Source: Seriola aureovittata (taxonomy: Eukaryota; Chordata; Actinopteri; Carangiformes; Carangidae). From it: a DNA stretch of 64,000 nt. Shown in pieces: positions 14,578 through 27,435 of the stretch (position 1 is its first letter; every line of letters starts with the position of its first letter). Position numbers and translations under genes: made by a program. The notes beneath the pieces are model-generated. The model had not been told where the DNA came from, ran no database searches, and was given only the letters and a program-made list of their open reading frames with translations. The stretch is from the NCBI RefSeq assembly GCF_021018895.1, contig NC_079386.1:3763835-3827834 (forward strand), written 5' to 3'.

Positions 14578-15336
14578 TATAGGACTAGGTATTTTTGATA
14601 TCGGTACAAATTCGGATACCTTCACTTCACTTATTGACCCTTTTTTTTTTATACCAATCTCATCAAGTCCATTTTAACAAAATGAAAATCACAGTACAAA
14701 TTCAATTTTATTTTTAAGATCGGTTTCTTTACACACTCAAACATATTTATGTAAATAAATTATAAAGCATTATTAGATCCTGGTCCAAGCATGCTGCATA
14801 CTTATTGGCTCACTGATACTTGTTTCCGGTGCAGCTTTCCGCTTTAAGGGCAGGGGCCTTGTGGGTAACCAGTGAATTTGATCTAATCACCGAGTGGTTA
14901 GTGGTAGGAAGATCTCTCTCTCGTGTGTGTGAGAAAGCATCTGTGAGTGCTGTTGCTATTGCAGCAGCAGTAAAACTACATGCTACAGGTAGTCAGTAAA
15001 AAGTCTCCAGATAAGCTTAGGATTGTGGTAGAAAAGTACTGAAAGGCCAAAATTGTGTTCGCTGCCAGGAGGGGAATAAAGTTATTCCAAACACAACTTC
15101 AGCGCCTCATTATCCCTCAGCAGAGCGACCTGGACCCAAAGCTAGTTACTAACTAATTTATGAGCCAGGCTAAACGAACTGGAGTCTAACACCAGGAAGG
15201 AGGTAACAGGGTAATGAGATTTACTCATTTAATCCTTAGATATTGACATTTGGTGTCAAACAAAGGCATTTTTTCAATCCTTGATAACCAGTTTGGTCGA
15301 TCCATAAAAATATCAAAGTCTGATACCCAGCCCTGC
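14578..15336. mobile_element. possible hAT-type MITE
   Basis: The right end, inverted, reads GGCAGGGCTGGGTATCAGAC then TTTGATATTTTTATGG, a common teleost hAT terminus. The left end TATAGGACTAGGTATTTTTG is a weaker inverted match. About 760 bp with no coding content. Confidence 0.5.
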
Positions 15337-15626
15337 CTTTTACACGTGGGCTTGAATGGTCAGAAACGTAAGTCATGCAATTTTTTTAAGAGTGCTGAAT
15401 AAACCTTGATTAATATTCTAAAACTGTTGGTAGGAAGTGAAGATATACCAAAGGGTTTCAATATGTCTTAACCAAGGCCTTATGCTCAGAGTTATTGTTT
15501 TCAGAGTCATACAAAGTAATATATCTGACATCTACCAATTACATATTCTTGTATTTGTACTTGAACTTTGCTACCTGCCTTGGCTATGTGTGCTGGCTTC
15601 AGTTGACAGAAACTTCTAACGTCACA

Positions 15627-16013
15627 TTAAAAGTCCCATATTTATTATTTACACTTCTCCTGTGTTTTATCTGAAGTGTTGATCCATACAAAGATCTATT
15701 TGTGGTTTTAAGAACCAAAAACCATCTCAATGTAGTTTTACATCTCCTCCCCCAGGCTTCTCTCCGGAGCTGTAGTAACAACAGATCAGTGACTGCTTTC
15801 AAAGTGAAAGCAGTCAAAGTGAATACAAATACAGGAGATTTAAGGAAAACACTCAGGTCCTGTTCAGAACTGGCATTAACATGCATCTTCAGTGATCCGT
15901 TCACAAGTGGTCAGCTCTGAGTACGTCAGTTCACAGCTGGCTATAAAATGCGTCTCCAGTGACCATTTGTGATCGGATCTCACTTGCTCGCTTCATATTA
16001 AATTAAATACATA

Positions 16014-16049
<36 letters not shown>

Positions 16050-16651
16050 GCACGGAGCGGTTGAGCGAGTCAATGCCCTGCGCACAGCTCTATACAGAAA
16101 TAAGGTTTTATCCATTTGAAATAGTAAAATACTTTTGTTTTATGATGAAACTGTGTTGGGACTAATCAGACTGTGTCAAAGGACGTGAGTAGAGTAGGCG
16201 GTCCTTCAATGTGGCCCAGGTACATTTGCGTTCACACTGCTGAAAGAATGTGGACACATGTGGCCGAGGCCGCCTCTGAATGTGGTCTGAGTGATCGGAT
16301 CTCATACGTGTCGTCAATGAATTTAGAGCTGTCTACTTGTGATCAGATCACCTGAGATGGACGTTAATACCAGGTCTAAACAGGGCCTCAGAGAAGTCAA
16401 ATCCTGCAAGTGTTGGATGGTGGGTCCAGGTGGACGGGGCTTGGCTGAGAGCAGTGTATGTTTTGTTGTGACATCACAAAGTTACAGAAGTCCTGAAGAC
16501 TGGTTTTAAGGCTCAGTGTGAATAAAGGCTGTGTGCATTTCTCTGTGGCCTGAGTGCTTTGATACTTTCACAGTATCAATATAAAAGCTAGACCTGCTTT
16601 ATAACTGAAGAACACATGGGAATCTCATCTTATACAATATGGGACCTTTAA
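15627..16651 (-). mobile_element. TTAA-flanked MITE (family copy), interrupted
   Basis: Both ends carry TTAA (15627-15630 and 16648-16651) next to inverted ends of the form AGGTCCCATATTGTATAAG / AAGTCCCATATTTATTA. Its interior matches copies at 55277-55774 and 61490-62261 in inverse orientation (for example GTGACATCACAAAGTTACAG, ATACTTTCACAGTATCAATA). TTAA targets are typical of piggyBac-type elements; the class is inference. A second element (15857-16386) splits it. Confidence 0.75.
15857..16386. mobile_element. second MITE nested in TTAA MITE, 5-bp TSD
   Basis: The ends are inverted copies: GTCCTGTTCAGAACTGGCAT at the left and, inverted from the right, GCCCTGTTTAGACCTGGTAT; both continue TAAC. 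A 5-bp CTCAG lies directly outside each end (15852-15856 and 16387-16391). The uninterrupted homologue at about 55530-55545 (TTTCTCTGAGTGATTGCC) shows the empty site. Internal (GA)n runs 16016-16046. No transposase is encoded. Confidence 0.8.
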
Positions 16652-17925
16652 CACAATGCATATTGACGGAGCTGGAGGTCACAGTACATTATAATGTAAA
16701 CATTAGCAAACATGTGTACATATAAAATTTACCACGCATGGGGTGTTCCCACACAAACACCCTCTTGCACATTGCACTCCAGCTGTGGTTTGGAAAATGC
16801 TCTGATTACATATTCCTTTGAAGTTCATATAGGCTTCAAAGCACTTCTTTATTAGGTCACTTCTGTTTAACATTTTAAGAGGCATTTGGTTCATTTCCAT
16901 TAAAACATGCAAAAAGCAAAATATGATAAAATGTGCGGAAATTAAATGATTTTGCATCCATGGAGCACATATTTATGTGTATGTTTTCCCCCCCTGCCTT
17001 TTAAAGATGATTTGTGTGTGACAGCACGCTACTTCCAGGCAACTGCCGGCAGGGCTGCATATATCCAACGTGTTTACTGGCTATATATTTCTTCAGTCAT
17101 GCTTAGCAGTATCCTAGTACCACAGAGACAAATGTTAATTATATTTAAACTTGTTAACTGCCGGGAAATGTGCAATTAATTGCTGTTGTCCATCGCTGAA
17201 CTAGATGATTGCTTTTAACATGAATCTATTTATATCAAATGGCATTCCTGTCTCTGAGGGTGCACAGATCCAAGGCATTATGTTAATAATACACCCCTCT
17301 TATTGGCTCATTGCATCACATTTGGCCTGGAGTTTTGGAGGATAAAATGAACATTAAATAAAAAGGGCCATCCTCCATTGGAGCATTAAATTGCCTTTAA
17401 AAATCAAATCCAAATCCAAGCATTTCCAAAATAAATTTTATACAGTCTAACTCTGTTACATGCTTAAACTTTGCAAACTGTAGGATGTTGTGTGTGCTGA
17501 GGACAGCACCTAGCGCCTACTGCAGATCCATCTTTGACATCTATTGGCTGAGACAGTACGTGATGACTCATGATTTAAGTGAGTGATGGAAAACTCATTC
17601 GAATCCAATATTTGTGATTCACTGAGAAAGTAAGAGAGCCATCTGCTGTGAGACAAGTCAGAGAGAGCTGGGATGAGAGATAAGAGCCCAATTCAATACA
17701 ATACACAGCCTGAACAAACAATCCATTCAAATTTAAAATTGCCATGATACCTGCCGTCTCTCAACACGTGTACTGCGTCTGCAGTGGAAATGGTTACAGG
17801 GCTGAACGAACCCTGCTGCATTTCAGTCTCATGACAGTGAAAAAACACTATGAGGAGTGTGACGCCTGACAGCTGGGGTGGAAGCAGCTAAGACTGAGGA
17901 AGGTGACATATTTTGAGTGAGAGTG

Positions 17926-17928
<3 letters not shown>

Positions 17929-17979
<51 letters not shown>

Positions 17980-17983
17980 TGTG
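17929..17983 (+). repeat. (TG)n-(CGTG)n microsatellite
   Basis: A TG array passes into five CGTG units (about 17960-17981), a compound repeat likely arisen by point change and expansion. Confidence 0.95.
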
Positions 17984-20900
17984 AAATCTCAGATTCATTT
18001 CTCTGCCCACAATATGTATCAAGTGATACATGCATCTGGCATGTGTGCGTCCATGTGCATCTGTGTTTGTGGGGGTGCACATTTCTGTGACAGCAATGGA
18101 TGGAAATTTACTCATCTCTTGGCACTATTAGTCATCACTGTGCTATTGTTGAATAAAAAGCCAAAAATGCAGACCAAAACTCATTTAGCTGGAAAATTAC
18201 TCAATTATAGGATAGGGAGTAGGTCATTGGAAAAATATAGTGAGGTATTTCGTTACTACCAAGTGAAAATCAATATGATTTTGTGCATGCTTCCAAATGG
18301 ATTGATTTCCCTATCTCGGTTTACCTCTTGCAATTAATTTGATACCGCAGGTTTCGGTTTTTACTCACATGAGCAAGGTTAACAGCGCTAGCTATCTCAC
18401 ACGACTGGAAAATATAATCATATATAAAACATCCTTCTGCCATAGTATTCCATCCTTTACATAAAGTATTAAGAGCCATGTAAGGCACCTGCAGGAGAAG
18501 AAATCTCTAGCATCCACAACATCATGTTTCACTCAACCAGCGGTGGCAAAGTTGTTTGTTTGGAAGTAGCTGCCATGGCTCAAAAGGCCGTCAGAAACTC
18601 AAACTAGCTAAACTGCAGTCCAATGAGAAATCATCACAGTGTAATGTTGAGAGTGGGGTCAAAAAGCCTGAACGCCCACAGGAATCGAGGTTCCTTACCT
18701 CAACGATGAAGCTGCACTGTTGACACTGTGTGGTTACAGGTGCAACTCTGTAAAGAATTATCTGCTGTGATTAATATTTTGTTTAACATGGTTTTCTCTC
18801 ATAAAAAGTGAAAAAATGGAAAACTGGGTCTGAAGTTCAGGCTTTGGGTTTATTTACCACCCCCCCGGGGGGGCAGGATTGGTTCCTTGGGGTTTGTGAC
18901 GTATAAAACCCCGGCTGTCTGAATCTGTTTTTATGAGACTGTCACTGGTTCACTGCAGATCAAGGAGGAAACACTCAGTCATGGTGTTGACTGATTATTT
19001 CACTCATCATATGTACCGTATGTATTATATAAAATAATCATATGGATGTTAACAAGGTTAAACACTCGATTTTCATCAGAGGGGGTCTTTAAGTCCGTTT
19101 CACCTCCAGTGGTGATGTTGAAATGTCGGTGTGGTCAGTAGAGCTAGGCTTGATTGCTACACCTGTAGCCACACCCAACAGTGATGTCACAGTATACTGA
19201 TTTACATTTGAGTCCTTGTCACTGCTGCGAGGTCAGTCGTTAAACCAGTGGACCTCAGCTAAAACAGGATTTTCAGGGGGTGTTAAGTTACTCTTTAAGG
19301 GTCTAGTGCTAGTAACAATTTAATGGCACTGAAACATTTTCCCATGTTTTCAGGCATTCTGGCAGGCAGAGCAAGTTCTATAAAAAATAATATTGGTTTG
19401 AGAACATAGTGCAGATTGCTACCATTATGCTTTACTCGAGCCTGGAAAAGGCTTACCTTCAGTTTGACATTGTGTCTTACTGTGTGTCCACAGATATGAG
19501 TCGATGAAATGTGGGAGCTGTAACACCTTTAGCATGCACACCGGTGAAGAATTTCATCTGAATTCCATCCTCTCCAGCGTCAGTGATTAAAGGAAATTCA
19601 TATCAGTGAATGAATATCAAAACAAATTACCTGAACACACAAAAACTGTCCAATCACTAACATTAATGGCAGATTAGATCAATTTCGGCTGTTATTATTC
19701 TGTATAAAATATTAGTGTGCAAATGGGGTTAAGCCAATTTACGAAAAAAGACAAAGTGGAACAAAGGCTGAAGGCGGCTCTATTGTCAAAACACCGTTAT
19801 CACTCACCTCACCTCATTAGCTTTAGGCGCCGTCCTGTTTGTCTGACTCACTCTCTACAGAGATGGATTTTTCACTAACGCAGAATAAACTGGAAAAGTT
19901 AAGAGAGCACTTTTCTCAACACGCACATCACTACAGCGTACATCTGGTGCATCTCCACTAGAAAGAGCCTGTTTACCTTTTGAAGCCCACAAAAATAAGA
20001 TTGTGACATGAATAGGAAAAGAGTACTTTGCATATGCTGCACGAGAGCTCTGCTGGTAAAAACACAGATTAAAATATTATCTGCATTTCCCTAAATGCGC
20101 CATATTTTGTTCTAATGCAAGTATTTGCCTGTAATTTTTGATAGCAACTGACAGGAAACCCTTTATCACACAGGTAACTGTTTGCTGGCTGAGATATAAT
20201 AATATTTTAAAGATCATAAGTGCTCTCCACCTTTGTTGAAAAGTATAGAGCTCTGAGACTACAATAATTTCCATCTTAAAGCCTCTGAAAGCTGCCGGTA
20301 ATGTATGCAAACACAGGGAGTAAATTAAGATGCAAGGAGGTGTAAATAATGATACGTCCAAACCTTACTGCTCATAATAAAAATAACGGTTGAGAAAAGA
20401 GGTTTTGAGTGCCTTTAACACTTGCTACTTTCTAGCCTTCTTGGCCCGGTACCATGTTTTCACTGCAGGAATATCTTATAATTTCCTGTGCAGCCCGGTA
20501 ACGCTGGGATTTAGATTCATACTGGACGAGCTGGCACCTTACAATTTACATCCAGTGCCAAGTCCTGTGCCTGTCAGGGTGGCGGATAGACAAGCATTAG
20601 ACTTTCAAACAGGAGACCAGAGGTCCCATTCTGTCACAGACTAGCAGTCAGTCTTCAAATTTTTATTAACCAGAAGCAGAATCTTTCCCTAACCTCAACC
20701 GAGCGTTTTGGTTGCCATGCACAAGCAAACTAAAACCAAGCCTAACTGGTAGTGCAGTAAAATGCTGGCAACTGATCAACACAGAGCAGATGCGCTGTCT
20801 TGTCAACCTGTTACTATCGGGTGACAAAAATGATCTAGATCAGGGGGTTTTAAAAGAGACTGAGAGACTCCCCTCAGACGAACCTTGAAAAAAGGCGCTC

Positions 20901-22043
20901 CCTCTACCCACCTTAGTCCAATTGCTTTGTCTTGTTCAATTCCTGGATGGCAATGGGATCACGATTGTGTTATTTGAGCCAATAAAAACTCAACAATTGA
21001 GCCAAGAAAGCCTAATACTGCTATTTGACATAAGCTCATCTATAGTGATTCCTCTGCCAAAGATTCCAATACGCTGTATTTTGGGACACACAGTCACACT
21101 GTGTGTCTCAGTCTGCTCTGGAGTGACTGCTTTAGGTGGATAGGCCAAAGGGTATGACATTAGCAGATGGAGTACTTGCGCCCTACATGCTTTGCCATAT
21201 GTCACGCCAAATCTCATCCCATCTATCGCTAAGAGTAGGTGTTGTTGGCTGCTGAAAGGCCACTTTCCAAACAGATATCATCACCCTGACATCCTGACCT
21301 TACCGGAGCTGAGGGCTTTAAGGCTCTGCTCCGCTACCACATCTAGTCGTATTACGGAGGGAGGGCAGGGTCACAATACAGTGCAATGAAAACACAAGGC
21401 TGATCCTTCACTTCCTGAGCCTCTTAGAGCACTCCAAAGTTTCAGAAATAAAAAGGTCGAGAGGGTCAATAGCTGACAAACGGTAGTTTTAGCAGTGGTA
21501 ACACCGCAAACGGAGAAAGACTAACGGAGAATCAATACTGCATGTAAATGCTATTTGAGTGGTTCACTAATGATTCGGAAGAACTTGCTCCATTAGCGTC
21601 TCAAAAATGCAACCAAATTGATCCTCTGATTATTATGAATCTTACTGTTACTGGGGTTAACATTAAAATATGCAACATTTTAATGTTAATGAAAATGTCA
21701 ATTATTGTGAATCTTTCTGTTGCCATTGTGCTTTTGGTTTGCATTTGCAAGCTCTCTGCACAAATTATGATGCAGTGATGTGATGTAGTTACGGTGGGAT
21801 TACTGTGCTGTAAAGTAACAAGGGATCTATAACAGTAAATGAGAATAGCATTCAATCGAATACATGGTATTTTTTATGCAGCTTTAATTTAGCTGGAGCC
21901 AGAATAATTACCCTGGAGATACTGCAGTAGTTACCTTGTATTCATATTGGCTCATATCTAGAAGCTCAAGACATTAAATCCTGATTTGCCCTCTACTGTA
22001 GAGATCAAGGATAGATAGTATTTTATATTTTATTCCTCAGAGG

Positions 22044-22046
<3 letters not shown>

Positions 22047-22092
<46 letters not shown>
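22047..22092 (+). repeat. (TG)n microsatellite
   Basis: Pure TG array of about 23 units; a shorter one lies at 22411-22428. Confidence 0.97.
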
Positions 22093-22097
<5 letters not shown>

Positions 22098-23408
22098 TAT
22101 AATGTATGTATGACTAACATCAATAGTGCTGCTTACCCTGCTATGGTTATATTCTTTTTGCCACGAAAGCCTAAGTGAATGTGAGCAAGAAAACCTATCT
22201 GCATGGCCCAGCCAGTGGAGAGACTTTGTTACTCTGATTTTCTTACTTGAATTCGAGGCTTTAGTTACTGTAAGGCTCTGGAGGGAGAATTGACCAGGAG
22301 ATGTCATGGTATTGAATAAATTGTTGTCTGTAGCTCTGTCTGGTTCGCTCTCCCCTCCCTCTTGCCTTTATACACTCAACGCACTATTGTGGTGGTCTTT
22401 TATACACTGTTGTGTGTGTGTGTGTGTGACTGAGTGGCCGTGAAGTAGGGGCAGTGCTGGACAAGGGTGCTCAGTCAACCATGAAATATAAAGGTTAAAT
22501 AAAATGTTGTTTGCACAAAAAAAAAGAAAAAAAGTGCTGAAACCCTGTGTTTCAAGCCTGTGATAGATTATAGCTCGAGCAGCACTGGCGAATAACCACA
22601 TAAATATTGAAACACAACAGCTGAATTAAAAAAAAACAATGGCTAAAGTGGTCTTTCCATTTTAGTGCCAGAAAGCCGGGCAGCATGTGGAATTTATGAA
22701 AAACTGCAAGAACTGATGACGTTCTCTGACAAGATAAATATTTGTCACACACACATACAAATTTGGCATGGCCTAAACCACCATTTAAGATAATTTTACA
22801 ATAATGCAGAATCCAAACAGAAATGAGTTCAGAGCCCTGTTCTGGGATAAAAAGACAAAACAGCTTCACTCTCCATCTCCTCCCTGCTGCAGAGAAACAC
22901 ACAACATTCCCAGTGCGTGGGCGACATCTAGTGGTCAAACTGCTGAATAGACATCCTCTGAACATTATTTGAATGTGTGTCATGCCAGTGGCTGCACACA
23001 TAATAAGTGGTGCAATTCGTCATACACCGAGGCCACTTCCACGCCTGGTGGAGGCTTTTGAAGTTTTTGGATTGCACTCCACGAAGTCCAACACAAACAG
23101 TGCTCAAGTGTGTTTTAAGAGCACAGATACGACGCGCATATAGTGGAGTCACAGAATGTGAGCAAAGTTCACATACAGGCGCGTTTGTATGACTCTACAG
23201 AAGTCCCTTCCACTGACTGCACTGATTTCCTAACTTTAACCATCACAACAACACAAGAACACTTTAACATTTTGCAAAGTTTAACTTAAAGGTAGAGTAA
23301 GTGATTTTAATTTAATACACTTTTTTTAACTTTTTTTTTTTTTTATCAGATTCAGCTCTGTTCTGTGTGTGCTGAAAAATAGGTTCAAATATGACTGGTG
23401 CACTCTTC

Positions 23409-24126
23409 TGAAGCCTGTACTACGAAGCAGGATTTGAGGTTATGGAGGAAACGTCAGGTTTAACTCTGGGTTTTCACTCCTACAACAGTGTTTCACTTGT
23501 TACCGGGATAAATCACCATGGTAACTGAACTCCTAACCTGCTCAGGCACAGGTTAACTTCAGAGGATCAGATCAAAACCTGCCAAACTACTGACCAAAAA
23601 GATCACTGGAAAAAGAGTCATCTTTCCTACAGGATCCTGACGGGAACAAAACAATTACAATTAAGTGATAAATAATAATGAGCATTCGATTTTTATTTTA
23701 AACTTTTAAAAATCTGACAAATTGTTTTATTGTACCAGACCTTGCAAGTGTCCACTCTGGTTTTGAGCAGAGCTTCTGACAAAGTTAATTAGACGAGGAA
23801 AGTTAATCAGACTAATCAACTACATAACAACTATTATAGCTCCATTTTAATTGGACAAAGACTCTTTAATTTCAACAGGATTCCTGACAGTGTTCTTCCT
23901 CACTGCAGCTCAGAATAACATGAGGAGAGTCTGTGACCAGAACTGGAAATAAAAACTAAACCTCTGATGTCTTTGATCAGAACAATGATCCACACACTGT
24001 TAAATATTTCCATGATTATAAATGAACATTTCAGTCAGACTGACTCATCAAAGTCATCCAATACTTTTCCTCTCTTCTCTCCTCTCTACCAGGGTATGTT
24101 GAACTTGCTTTGTAGTACAGGCCTCA
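23409..24126. mobile_element. MITE with about 22-bp terminal inverted repeats
   Basis: The left end TGAAGCCTGTACTACGAAGC and the inverted right end TGAGGCCTGTACTACAAAGC match at 18 of 20 bases, 718 bp apart. No ORF of note is inside and no clear target duplication was identified, so the superfamily is left open. Confidence 0.72.
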
Positions 24127-25217
24127 GCACTGCTTACTCTACCTTTAATGACAAATATAAACTCTGATTCTTATCTAAACCTGATCATTCTGACTCATGT
24201 TATTACTGACAATTCAATAAATATTCAGCTGCATTCTCTAAACATACTAAACCGTTTTTTTGTTTGAGGGTAGAATGACCAATGAAAGAGCACATATAGT
24301 TTCTATCTCCTCAGCTGGTGTTAGAGGTTGATCAAAGTCAAGTCCCCACCTTTTTACACACACACAAAAATATAATAAAAACTCACAGACACACAAGCAC
24401 CGTGGCAAACATGAGGTTTTCTCCATTTGTTTCCATCACCGTGGCTGGCTGCACTTACCTGTGGGCTAGTTGCTCAATTGTCAGTGGCCATGATAGAAAT
24501 AACAGTTTGCTACCATTCTGTCAGCATGGGGCAGAAAAACATTAGCTTTCTCCGAAAACAAGTACACACCAGGTGCTGCCATCTCTCAGAGGATAAGCAA
24601 TTAGCTTTCTGGGGGCCAAATCTACAGTTTGTCCCACATAGAGAAAACAAGCAACACCTGTGTGTGCAGCCAAGTGGAGCCGAGACTCAGCGCTGCATAA
24701 TAGAAAATAGGAACATCCAACAGGGGAGTGTCAAGTTGCCCTTTTCTGAATGCATTTTTTTTTTTTTTTGGGGGGGAGACAGTTGACAGGAAAATGAATA
24801 GAATGGGTAATATTCAGGGGAGAGCGAGGGAAATAATTTCATGGCTGAATGTGGTGGGCAAGTGAAGAGGACTGCAGGATGAAAAATCCTTATGATTATG
24901 CAAGTGAAACATTAATTAAATCTCTGACAGAAAAGGGGAAAATAAAGTGACAGAACTTATGGGAAGGAGAAAAATACAGCTGAGATTAATTATTGAACAA
25001 AAAGATTGGGACGGACGTACAAATGAGGCAGAATGAAAAGTGGCAATGAGAGAAAGGTGTGCTATAAACCGATGTTTATGGGAAGAAAATATGGAAGAGC
25101 GGAGAGAGAGGTGTCACTCGTCCTGAGGTCAGGAGAGAGCAGAAAAGGGCCACTGCACAGGATAAAGATGAGATAGACAGATACATTTTAGTCAGAAAAA
25201 TGGATAGAACCACTTAC

Positions 25218-25244
25218 TGAGGCTACAGTCTATCCTGATACAAT
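25218..25244 (-). CDS. nrxn2: nrxn2 SS3 microexon (27 nt) in LNS4
   Basis: This 27-nt cassette encodes the SS3 insert of LNS4. It is flanked by CCGCCAG at the acceptor and GTAAGT, a near-perfect donor, at 25217. With the G left by the preceding exon it reads DCIRIDCSL and leaves a single A, so it is phase 1 to phase 1 and can be included or skipped without a frameshift. Family knowledge: vertebrate neurexins carry a nine- to ten-residue SS3 insert beginning DCIRINC or, in mammalian NRXN2, DCLRVGC; the two cysteines are conserved here. The acceptor is preceded by a roughly 105-nt pyrimidine tract and a plausible branch site (CTCAC near 25263). The following constitutive LNS4 exon was not found and should lie to the left of position 1. 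It is too short to be detected by ORF length and was identified by family sequence plus splice sites. Confidence 0.9.
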
Positions 25245-25265
25245 CTGGCGGGAGAGAGAGCGAAA

Positions 25266-25380
25266 TGGTGAGTCCAAAAAAAAAAACAAAAAAAAGAAAA
25301 AAAAAAGAAAGAGACAGAAAGAAAGAAAAAAAGAAAGAAAGAGAGAGAAAGAGAAGAAAGGATAAAGAGAAAAAAAGACA
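25266..25380 (-). promoter_or_regulatory. long polypyrimidine tract upstream of SS3 microexon
   Basis: On the transcribed strand this stretch is almost purely C/T for about 105 nt, full of CTTTCTTT and TCTCTTTC words, and ends about 28 nt before the SS3 acceptor. Tracts of this kind bind PTB-family repressors, and short neuronal exons are commonly silenced that way outside neurons. That PTB acts here is inference; the tract, its position and its strand are directly visible. The plus strand of the same bases is a purine-only A/G block. Confidence 0.6.
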
Positions 25381-27388
25381 TTTTACATCCTTCAAGGTAC
25401 ATTCTGCAGACAACCAAGCAATGCTCTGGGGCCACCATCCGGGGACAGGCTCTGAGTCAGGATCACCCTTTTCCTCCGTCAGTCCCATCATCCATTCCAC
25501 CTCCTTCCACCCGATACCCCCCAAAGCGCACCAGAAGGCAAGACTTACACCAGTGGATCTACACAGCAGGTCAGCATGATGACACCTCTACTTTTATCAT
25601 ATTTATGAAAATAAACTATGCAAAACGCTCTACTGTTAACATACACACATATAGTAACAGTGTGTGTGATTTCAGAGCCGATATCAAAATGCGAATTGTG
25701 AACTTGGAATTATAAGGTTCTATCTGGAAGGAGTGCAGGACTGAAATATTGAACATCAAACATTTAACACAACACATGCACTTTTCATCTTTTTCAATAC
25801 AGTGCACAGTATATCAAATGCTTTTTTTATTTTTTATTTTTTATACATAATCATAATACCACTATATAAAGCATGCAATTGTTCAAATATCATGACCATA
25901 TCATTAAACAAGTCAGATAGAGCCAAATAATTTCAACCTCACAAAATTTAGTGATTTTTTTTTTTTTTGTCCACAATTAGACTGCCTAAATATCTTCGGG
26001 TGTTTGCTTTCTTCAATGGGATTGCAGTCAAAGCCATTAGGTTCACACTGTGTACAAATACACTTTTGAGAGAAGGTCTTGCACATTTAACTTCAGCCCC
26101 GTTGACGTGGGCGTGCAAAGACAATTTGAGAAGCATTTGCCTTCTGCAGCACTTCGGGCATGAGAAACCCAACAGTGTAAAAGACAAGAAAGGGTGATCT
26201 GCACATCCCAGCCACCTCACGCCTGGTGCACACGAACCACAAGAAATAAGACCCCGGTGTGTAATGTCTGCTGCATGTGGTGCGACCAAAACGCAGAGTT
26301 GGTTCAAAAGTTTTGTTCTTTAACTGGAAGACTCAGTGTGTCAGTAAATATCTGCTCTGGTTTAGTGTCCTACAGCAAGAAAGTAAATCATGAACTGGAT
26401 CAATGAAGTATCAAATTGTTACCCCCCCACTAGAATCACATATCTTAAAATGAATTCATTACTATTCTGCCCCATCTAGTGGCTGCAAACGACATGTGCA
26501 TGTGGCAGTGTGGTTGGGTTGTGGTCTCGAGCTGTCAACCGCTACAGAATAGTGGACACAAACAGCCAGGGACCGGCATCACTCTGTACAGATGTGAGAA
26601 AGGGGGGGGGGGGGGGGGGTGGCCTGTAATACAGACACTATTCCATTGAAGTGTCTTTACAGGCCACACATGCTGGTTGTTGGTGCGCAGTGATGTTTTC
26701 TGAAACACATGTTTGTGCAGTTTTTTTTCATTTATGTAAAACTGGTTCCTACATGATGTGAATGTTTTTTTTAATACTGATAATCAGTCAAAGGAAAGTC
26801 TGATGGTGTTAAAGCTGCCAGTGGCTGCCTTAGCTTCAGCTGACACACTGCACATTGAACAGGTTATGATCATTATCCATCACTTATAAATATCATTGGG
26901 GCTAAATGTGTCCAATTAAAGCCTTTCTTCGAGATTAATTAGCAGGATTTTAATGATCTTTAACAAGCACTAAAGCCTAAACAGATATCGAGGATTCCCT
27001 AATGATGCATTTCACTTTAGGAGTAATTAATTTTCTTGTAAATTAACTATGAAAATCCTGAGTGGCGCTGTGGTGGCAGTCAACAGTCTGCCTTTTTTTA
27101 AGGTGTCATTTAATCCCAATTTAAAACAGAGAAATTTAACTTTTATATAAATAGATTTTTGGACTTACTCTTTATGGATTAGCTGCGAGTGTGTGGTTGG
27201 GGGATCGCTAACAGGTGAATCTGTGACTCTGTGTACAAACTACAGCTGTGAGCCGGTCTCTCTGACTGTTTGATCCGAGGGCCGCAGACATACAGGCCAT
27301 TGAAGGGATGAAAAGTTCCATCTTGGCCCGGTGGGGTGTTTATGAGTGACAGAAGAAGAAGAGGAAGAGAGAGAGAGAAGGAGATAGA

Positions 27389-27390
<2 letters not shown>

Positions 27391-27432
<42 letters not shown>
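27391..27432 (+). repeat. (GA)n microsatellite
   Basis: About 21 GA units at the end of a purine-rich stretch starting near 27352. Confidence 0.95.

Positions 27433-27435
<3 letters not shown>

Noticed and set aside
22552..23001. 149-codon minus-strand ORF
   Set aside because: Translation is low-complexity and cysteine/serine-scattered with no family resemblance; no splice context fits LNS4.
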